From Actinomycetota bacterium (GTDB taxonomy: Bacteria; Actinomycetota; UBA4738), in NCBI GenBank assembly GCA_005888465.1, contig VAYJ01000035.1, positions 1-7,025 on the forward strand: DNA of 7,025 nt, written 5' to 3'. The notes beneath the pieces are model-generated. The model was not told where the DNA came from. It saw nothing but the letters and a program-made list of their open reading frames with translations, and did no database searches. Numbering within the stretch: position 1 is the first letter of the stretch; every line of letters begins with the position of its first letter. The translations under genes were made by a program, and so were the position numbers. Shown in pieces: positions 1 through 4,574 of the stretch.

Positions 1-987
1 GAGGGCGGCGCGCTGGGAGCCCGACTCCGCGGCGATCCGTTGCTGGAGCTGATCCAGCTCGGACTTCTTGGCCGTGGCGGCGGTCTCGGCGCGCGCGAGG
101 GCAGCCCGGAGATCCGCGACCTCCTTGTCGCGCACCGCGAGCTGGGCCTCGCGGGTGGGCACCGCCTTCTCGAGGTCGCGGAGGCGAGCCGTCGCTGCCT
201 GCTCGCTCTTCCGGGAGGTGTCGAGCTCCTGCCGGAGGCGCGCGAGCGTGCCGCGCTCCGTGTCCACCTCCCCGCGGCGTTGGTCCACACTCTTGCGGAG
301 CCCATCGAGGTCGCGCTGGGTGCGGTCCAGCTCCGCCTGCTTGGTGTTCAGCTCCCGCTGGAGCCGGCCCACCTCGGTGCGGAGCCGCTCGAGCTCTGCT
401 GCACTGGCGGCCGGGACGACACCGAAGGCCAGATCGGGGAGCCCCGCTGCCTTGCGGTACCAGCCGAGGGCCTGACCCGTGTCCTTGGGAACGCCGAGCC
501 CCTGCTCGTAGAGCTGACCGAGGTTGATGGCCGCGCGCGAGTAGCCGCGGTCGGCGGCGCGCCGGTACCAGGTGGCGGCGGCCTGGTGGTCGGGCGGCAC
601 CCCCAGCCCCTTCTCGAAGATCTCCCCGACATTGGTCTGCGCCGCGGGGTCGCCGCCCTCGGCCAGGGGCAGCCACACCTTGAGGGCGGTGGCGTAGTTG
701 GCGCGGTCGAAGGAGACGTACTCGCCGCCCCGGATCTCACAGTCACTGGCCGAGGTCTTGACCGCCTGCCGCGCCGACACGTACGTGATCTGGCCACCGA
801 GCCGCCGGATCTGGCCGGGCAGAAGGCAATCCACCGGGAGGAGATCAGCGGCGCGCCCGCCGCGCGGCGCTGTCTGGGCGGCGGGGGTTGAGACGCCTGC
901 CGTGCCTCCCGAACAGGACGCCAGCAGCATGGCCAGGGGGCCCAGGACGAGCGCGACGGGGAGACAGGACCTGTACGAGGTGGCCAC
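1..987 (-). CDS. Sel1-repeat / coiled-coil lipoprotein, 3' end off window (possible caspase-family protein)
   Basis: The first 329 codons are visible and the frame stays open through the left edge. I chose the GTG at 987-985: it is preceded by GAGGGAG with an 8-base spacer, whereas an in-frame GTG at 996 sits directly against that motif, and the first in-frame ATG (codon 20) would remove the signal sequence. Residues 8-24 are hydrophobic and end in the lipobox LAS-C25; Ser follows the Cys, which by the usual Lol rule suggests the outer membrane. Residues 54-95 form a Cys-containing block (DCLLPGQIR ... DCEIRGGEY). Two Sel1-like repeats follow at about 101-136 and 137-172 (EIFEKGLGVPPD, QLYEQGLGVPKD). 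From about 195 on there is a long charged heptad-rich coiled coil. From memory, this N-terminal layout occurs in larger proteins ending in a caspase-like domain; that part is outside the window. Sel1 repeats usually bind proteins. It lies last in the minus-strand arm, 109 bases after the CsgG-like gene. Confidence 0.88.
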   Translation of the reverse strand, partial: MATSYRSCLPVALVLGPLAMLLASCSGGTAGVSTPAAQTAPRGGRAADLLPVDCLLPGQIRRLGGQITYVSARQAVKTSASDCEIRGGEYVSFDRANYATALKVWLPLAEGGDPAAQTNVGEIFEKGLGVPPDHQAAATWYRRAADRGYSRAAINLGQLYEQGLGVPKDTGQALGWYRKAAGLPDLAFGVVPAASAAELERLRTEVGRLQRELNTKQAELDRTQRDLDGLRKSVDQRRGEVDTERGTLARLRQELDTSRKSEQAATARLRDLEKAVPTREAQLAVRDKEVADLRAALARAETAATAKKSELDQLQQRIAAESGSQRAAL

Positions 988-1035
988 CAGGATCACTCCC
1001 TCGGCTGCCGAATCGAGTCGCTCATGCCTAGCGCG

Positions 1036-1065
1036 AGTGTATGCTCCGCCGGCCGCTTCGGTCAA
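1036..1065 (-). promoter_or_regulatory. Probable sigma70-type promoter for the Sel1/coiled-coil lipoprotein gene
   Basis: Read on the minus strand there is TTGACC (complement of 1060-1065, five of six bases matching TTGACA), an 18-base spacer, and TACACT (complement of 1036-1041, four of six matching TATAAT). Transcription would begin near 1029, giving a leader of roughly 40 bases before the GTG at 987. It lies in the 109-base gap after the CsgG-like gene. This is a sequence match only, but it is the best promoter match I found in the window. Confidence 0.5.
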
Positions 1066-1096
1066 TGTTCCTCGCCGACCCCGAAGAGAGCCGCAA

Positions 1097-1903
1097 TTAT
1101 TTGTATTTTTGGTCGATCTCCGCCACGTGCCTCTGAACCAGCTTGATCACCAGCGAGTCCAGCGTGTTTCCGCTCGTTTGCCGTGACGACACACCGAGAA
1201 CCGACGTGCCTGTCGAGCCGACTTCCATCTTGTCTTCGGCATATCCCTGAGCGACTTGCCGGGTCGTCTGGGCGTCGATGATCTTGTAACGCATGCCGAC
1301 GATCCAGACGCCCGCCACCTGACTCGTGCTCACCGAGCCCACACCCGCGCCCATCGCGGCGCCCCCCCGGCCGCCGAGGAGGGCGCCCCCGATGGCACCG
1401 AGAGGGCGGCCGCTGAAGCCTTTTTCGACCTCGGCGATCTTCTCGGCGCGGAGGACGTCGAATCTGATGATCCATCGCGTGCTCTGCAGATCGCCCTTCT
1501 TGAACAATGCCTCCGCCTTCGCGGGATTCCCCAGATTGTAGGCGAGCTCGATCTCCTGCAGCATGCTGCCCAGATTCGTGCGCTCGAGGACCTGGAAGCC
1601 TGCTTGCGCGAGCTCGAGCTCCGCGTAGTCCGCGATGTTGGCAGCGCCGTACCGCTGCGCGAAGGTCGCGTTGTTGCTCTTCACTTCGCCCGGAATGATG
1701 ATGATGGCAGGCCCTTTGGTCGCCGCGTTCGCGTAGCTGACCGTCTGATACAGCGCCGTGTTTGCCACCGCGTTGGCCTGTGCCGATGCGCTGGTGGCGG
1801 GCGCCGGTCCGCTTGCCGTCGTACCTCCGGTTGCGCATGCGCCAAGGGCGCCACTCGCGACTGCCATCACTGCTCCAACCCACATCTTCCGAATGGAATT
1901 CAT
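1097..1903 (-). CDS. CsgG/HfaB-family outer-membrane lipoprotein
   Basis: The product has 268 residues. The open frame extends upstream to 2020, inside the caspase gene, but the ATG at 1903 is preferred: AGGGAGA lies 5 bases upstream and a signal peptide follows immediately, with lipobox LGA-C23 and Ala next, so outer-membrane sorting is expected. After a Ser/Ala/Thr-rich tether (24-60) comes a CsgG-like core: a hydrophobic strand (GPAIIIIPGE, 64-73), a helix then strand (AELELAQAGFQVLERTNL, 94-111), a second strand (RWIIRFDVL) and a late strand pair (WIVGMRYKIIDAQT, 200-213). CsgG proteins form ring-shaped export channels for curli; distant relatives have other envelope roles. Residues 164-189 are an unusual glycine-rich stretch with GxxxG spacing. 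No curli genes are present, so a curli role is not implied. It begins 77 bases after the caspase stop and is probably co-transcribed with it. I am fairly sure of the family, not of the function. Confidence 0.8.
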   Translation of the reverse strand: MNSIRKMWVGAVMAVASGALGACATGGTTASGPAPATSASAQANAVANTALYQTVSYANAATKGPAIIIIPGEVKSNNATFAQRYGAANIADYAELELAQAGFQVLERTNLGSMLQEIELAYNLGNPAKAEALFKKGDLQSTRWIIRFDVLRAEKIAEVEKGFSGRPLGAIGGALLGGRGGAAMGAGVGSVSTSQVAGVWIVGMRYKIIDAQTTRQVAQGYAEDKMEVGSTGTSVLGVSSRQTSGNTLDSLVIKLVQRHVAEIDQKYK

Positions 1904-1980
1904 GCGGTCTCCCTGCATACGCGCGTGAGAGATATCAAAGGAATTTCCCCCCAAAGGGCTCTGGTGTCCGAGATCGACGT

Positions 1981-3561
1981 CTACCGGCTCGGGCGCTCCA
2001 TGCTGACCGCGGCACCGCAAAACGCCGCGTAGAGCTGCGATGACGCATCGCCTGCCTGTTCCTTCGTCAGCGTCCGGGCCGGAGCACTCGTGTCCTGACC
2101 CGAGAATGTCGCCCCCGACACTTCCACGATCGTCATGATGCGGCCGGCCGGGTCCCGCAGCGCGAGCTCGGCGCTGACGCTCGCCTCCTTCAGGCGCACC
2201 ATGGCGTTGGCACCTTGCTGGGAAAGGACGACCCCTTGGATCGAGTAGTAGCCCCTGTGGCGGGATGCATCGCCCGAGCTCGCCGATGAGCGGCCCGCCA
2301 CGTCGGGCACGGGTCTCGCCGACGGCCCTTGGGTGCGGCCGACCCGCGTCGTCAAGCCGGCCTGCTGCAGATTCTCGTCGATGAGCTGCGCGAAGCGCGA
2401 GCTTCTCTCCGTCAGAACGAGTCCCGCCGCGCGCGATTCCTCGGCAATGTCGATGATGATCGGTCGTTGTTTCAAGGGTTCGGGGCAGAAAGTCTTGAGT
2501 CGGGCTCGAATCGCGTCGTCTTTTGCGAGCCGCGGCGCCCGATCCTTTTCCTCTTCGCGTGAGAAGGAGAAGCCCTCCGCACTTCGGGCGGGCTTCTCTG
2601 GCGTCGCGCCGGCGGCCGAGCGGCCTCCCGAGCCTTCGGGGCGACTCGCCTGGAGCGACGTATGATACTGGCGAGCGAGCTGGACGAACTGCCCGGTCGG
2701 GTAGCGCCGCATGTACGCATCGAACTCGGCTGGGTTACGGCTGTCCTTGATGGTGTTCCAGAAGGCCAGCTCGGCATCGACCTGGCCGGGCTGCGCCGTG
2801 GAGCCCGCGGGCGGTGCGATGAAGAAGAAGTCCTCCACGAGCGACGTGTTCTCCCACGGAATCTGCTGGCCGCGTGTCTCCTGGCGCACGGCGAATCGGG
2901 TCCGCTTGAAGACCTCCTCGATCTTGAGCCCGGGCTCCGTGAGGTTGCGAAGGAGATATTCCGTGTAGACACCGTGCTGACCGGAGCCGTCCGCGGCGAC
3001 CGAGCCCGGCGCGGTCGAAAATGCCACGAGCGTGCTGACGGGGGCGTCCATGGCCGCGAGACCGCGCGAGGAGGAGCGGAAGCTCCGCGCGAACGGGTTG
3101 TTGCGGCAGGCGTCGAGGATCACGATGTTCAATCGGTTCTTGGCGCTGTCCATCTTGCGCAGCACCAGGTTCATCTCGACCCCCTCGGCCGCGACCTCGT
3201 CCTCACGCGCGATGTTCGCGTCCACCGGGATGAGAAAGTTCTGACCGCCCACCTGCATCCCGTGCCCGGCGAAATAGAACAAGCCGATGCCGCCGTTCTG
3301 GATGGCATCGCCGAACTTGCGGAGGGCGTCGCTCATCTGGCTCTTCGAGGCATTCTCGAGCTTGGTGACTGTGAATCCGAGTGACCCCAGCGTCGCCGCC
3401 ATGGCCTGGGCATCGTTCACCGGGTTGACGAGGGGCGACTGGCGGTAGGCGCTGTTGCCGATGATGAGCGCGGTACGCCGCTCCTGCCCAGCCCCTTGGG
3501 CGAGAGCGCTTCCCGCCGACAGTATCTGGGCAACGACCAGGAACGAGACGTACCACCGCAT
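1981..3561 (-). CDS. Secreted caspase-like (peptidase C14 / orthocaspase) protein with extra C-terminal domain
   Basis: The product has 526 residues from the ATG at 3561. An in-frame ATG at 3597, preceded by a G-rich stretch, would add 12 residues; one at 3669 is less likely. I prefer 3561 because GAGGGAAGG sits 8 bases upstream and a clean Sec signal follows (hydrophobic 4-18, cleavage after ALA at 21). The caspase fold spans about 28-247, opening with RRTALIIGNSAY. The catalytic dyad is intact: His100 in YFAGHGMQ and Cys152 in ILDACRNNPF. Residues 264-304 carry the short segment often seen after bacterial caspase domains (AFWNTIKDSRNPAEFDAYM). A polar Ser/Gly/Glu-rich linker (305-345) leads to a domain at about 346-524 that I cannot name, containing Cys359 and Cys515. 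Bacterial caspases of this type usually cleave after basic residues; the substrate here is unknown. Export would place it in the periplasm. It is the first gene of the minus-strand arm, divergent from the FecR-like/cyclase pair. Confidence 0.92.
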   Translation of the reverse strand: MRWYVSFLVVAQILSAGSALAQGAGQERRTALIIGNSAYRQSPLVNPVNDAQAMAATLGSLGFTVTKLENASKSQMSDALRKFGDAIQNGGIGLFYFAGHGMQVGGQNFLIPVDANIAREDEVAAEGVEMNLVLRKMDSAKNRLNIVILDACRNNPFARSFRSSSRGLAAMDAPVSTLVAFSTAPGSVAADGSGQHGVYTEYLLRNLTEPGLKIEEVFKRTRFAVRQETRGQQIPWENTSLVEDFFFIAPPAGSTAQPGQVDAELAFWNTIKDSRNPAEFDAYMRRYPTGQFVQLARQYHTSLQASRPEGSGGRSAAGATPEKPARSAEGFSFSREEEKDRAPRLAKDDAIRARLKTFCPEPLKQRPIIIDIAEESRAAGLVLTERSSRFAQLIDENLQQAGLTTRVGRTQGPSARPVPDVAGRSSASSGDASRHRGYYSIQGVVLSQQGANAMVRLKEASVSAELALRDPAGRIMTIVEVSGATFSGQDTSAPARTLTKEQAGDASSQLYAAFCGAAVSMERPSR

Positions 3562-3626
3562 GGCCCACGCCTTCCCTCGGTCGATACGCCCTCCCATCAG
3601 TGAACGCCCCCTGGTGACATGTGCAG

Positions 3627-3643
3627 GAGCCGGACCTCGGCTC
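3627..3643. repeat. Short inverted repeat in the caspase leader region
   Basis: GAGCCG (3627-3632) and CGGCTC (3638-3643) are exact reverse complements around a 5-base loop. The element lies 66 bases upstream of the preferred caspase start (30 from the alternative). It could be an operator or an RNA hairpin in the caspase 5' leader. It is not followed by a T run, so it is not a classical terminator. Short repeats are common by chance in GC-rich DNA. Confidence 0.35.
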
Positions 3644-3701
3644 TCATGAGGGTGATCGGCACCGTGCACGCAAATCGGAGGGATCTGATGGCCTGAGAGC
3701 T

Positions 3702-3713
3702 GCCGAAATCGGC
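3702..3713. repeat. Short palindromic element in the divergent region
   Basis: GCCGA and TCGGC are exact reverse complements separated by AA, in the middle of the divergent region. The size and position would suit a dimeric repressor or activator site shared by both arms. There is no direct evidence of binding, and a 5-base arm can occur by chance. Confidence 0.25.
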
Positions 3714-3793
3714 GCGTCCGTCCCTGGGAGTGGCTCGAGGGCGTTCCCGCTCTCCGGCGAAGCTTTTCCTGGGCTTCCCATGGCCGGCGAGTC

Positions 3794-3799
3794 TATGCT
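3794..3799 (+). promoter_or_regulatory. Weak -10-like box for the FecR-like/cyclase arm
   Basis: TATGCT resembles TATAAT at four of six positions and would place a transcript start near 3806, about 60 bases before the ATG at 3865. No good -35 box lies 16-18 bases upstream (that position reads GGGCTT), so the promoter would be weak, activator-dependent, or not real. Confidence 0.22.
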
Positions 3800-3864
3800 A
3801 CGTCTCGGGTGAAGGGTGCGCTCCGAAGGGGCTACGAACTGAGGCCGAGCCGAGGGAGACGACA

Positions 3865-4536
3865 ATGAGAACTGGGAGAACTGCCGGACGCCTGACGCTG
3901 GGTATTGCGCTCCTCGTCTTGCTGGGGGTCACGAGCCGGGCGGACGCGCAGAATGCGTCGGCGCTCGTGCTGGAGAAGACCGGGGCGACCGTGCCGGAGG
4001 TGCAGCCGTACAACGAGATCGCCGTCGGCACCACGGTCTCGTTACAGCCCGGGGCCCGGCTCGTGTTCCTGCATTATCAGACCTGCCGGACCGTCACCGC
4101 CGTCGGGGGCACGGTGGCGTTCGGGGGGCTCACCTACACGGTCACGGGAGACAGCAGGCCGAAGGAAGTTCGAACGCCGTGCCCTCCGACGGTCCGGTTG
4201 AGAGGTCAGAGTGAGATGGCGGGCGTGCTCATGCGCTCCATCTCCCCGGAGGTCAAGCTGTCCCTCTCGCCGACCTTCGTGCTCGTCGGAGCTCGCGCCG
4301 ATGACTTCGCCTTGGTTCGCGTCTCACAAGGCGGCACGAAGCTCCTGGAGGCGCCGCTGAGTGGACGAGCCTTTCGCTGGCCGGCCGGGACAGCCCCCCT
4401 TGTCGCGAACACCGACTACGAGCTGGTGCTCGTGCCGAAAGTCGAAGACAAGACTCGGATCACCCTCAAGTTCCGGGCGGAGACGGGGAATCTCGCGGCC
4501 GCCGGCGACCACCTCACGCTGATCAGCGTCGACTAG
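3865..4536 (+). CDS. Secreted FecR-like periplasmic protein
   Basis: The product has 223 residues. The open frame reaches back to an ATG at 3730, but the ATG at 3865 is preferred: AGGGAG lies 6 bases upstream and a typical Sec signal follows (Arg-rich start, hydrophobic 11-22, cleavage probably after ADA at 28). Residues 31-105 look like the FecR-type beta domain: LVLEKTGATV, then EIAVGTTVSLQPGARLVFLH, then a Cys-containing strand TCRTVTAVGG. Cys74 and Cys106 are the only mature-region cysteines and could form a disulfide. The C-terminal half (about 128-205) has alternating strands (FVLVGARADDFALVRVS, YELVLVPKVEDKTRITL) suggesting a second beta-sandwich. There is no membrane anchor or DNA-binding region, so this is not a classical FecR sigma regulator. 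It precedes the CHASE2 cyclase by 38 bases on the same strand, so the two are probably one operon and it may present or modulate a periplasmic signal. The family call is by eye and moderate. Confidence 0.75.
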   Translation: MRTGRTAGRLTLGIALLVLLGVTSRADAQNASALVLEKTGATVPEVQPYNEIAVGTTVSLQPGARLVFLHYQTCRTVTAVGGTVAFGGLTYTVTGDSRPKEVRTPCPPTVRLRGQSEMAGVLMRSISPEVKLSLSPTFVLVGARADDFALVRVSQGGTKLLEAPLSGRAFRWPAGTAPLVANTDYELVLVPKVEDKTRITLKFRAETGNLAAAGDHLTLISVD

Positions 4537-4547
4537 ATCGGCGCCTT

Positions 4548-4565
4548 GGCGAAACGTCGTTCGCC
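4548..4565 (+). promoter_or_regulatory. Perfect hairpin just upstream of the cyclase start
   Basis: GGCGAA (4548-4553) and TTCGCC (4560-4565) pair exactly around a 6-base loop, within the 38-base gap after the FecR-like gene. The stem ends 9 bases before the ATG at 4575, covering the place where a Shine-Dalgarno would normally be; no purine-rich leader is visible in the gap. It may affect cyclase translation or act as a weak processing or attenuation site. No T run follows. Confidence 0.4.
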
Positions 4566-4574
4566 CGCGCTCTG

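Larger units (their letters stand above)
3562..3864. other. Divergent intergenic region between the caspase arm and the FecR/cyclase arm
   Basis: About 300 bases separate the two start codons, so both promoters should lie here. Small open frames cross it on both strands, but none has a convincing leader or recognisable product. It contains two short perfect inverted repeats (listed separately), an 8-base palindrome CTCATGAG at 3643-3650, and a weak -10-like box for the plus arm. I found no convincing -35/-10 pair for the caspase direction. Confidence 0.6.

Noticed and set aside
40..891. Plus-strand open frame of 283 codons antisense to the Sel1 gene
   Set aside because: The opposite strand reads a lipobox, Sel1 repeats and coiled coil without interruption; this frame has no recognisable motif.
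1062..1883. Second minus-strand frame of 273 codons overlapping the CsgG-like gene
   Set aside because: It has a low-complexity Arg/Gly/His-rich product, whereas the overlapping frame has a signal peptide, lipobox and CsgG-like strands.
1904..1980. Possible terminator or promoter between the caspase and the CsgG-like gene
   Set aside because: The run of six C and the repeated CCTTTG are eye-catching, but I found no stable stem followed by T residues and no -35/-10 pair at proper spacing. ACGCGCGT at 1919-1926 is a palindrome but short and near the ribosome site.
2662..3384. Plus-strand open frame of 240 codons antisense to the caspase
   Set aside because: It lies opposite the catalytic core of the caspase, has no motif of its own, and is explained by GC-rich codon bias on the other strand.
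3621..3865. Small open frames in the divergent region (63 codons plus, 73 codons minus)
   Set aside because: No convincing leader or recognisable product; the plus frame runs into the region expected to carry the promoter of the FecR-like gene.
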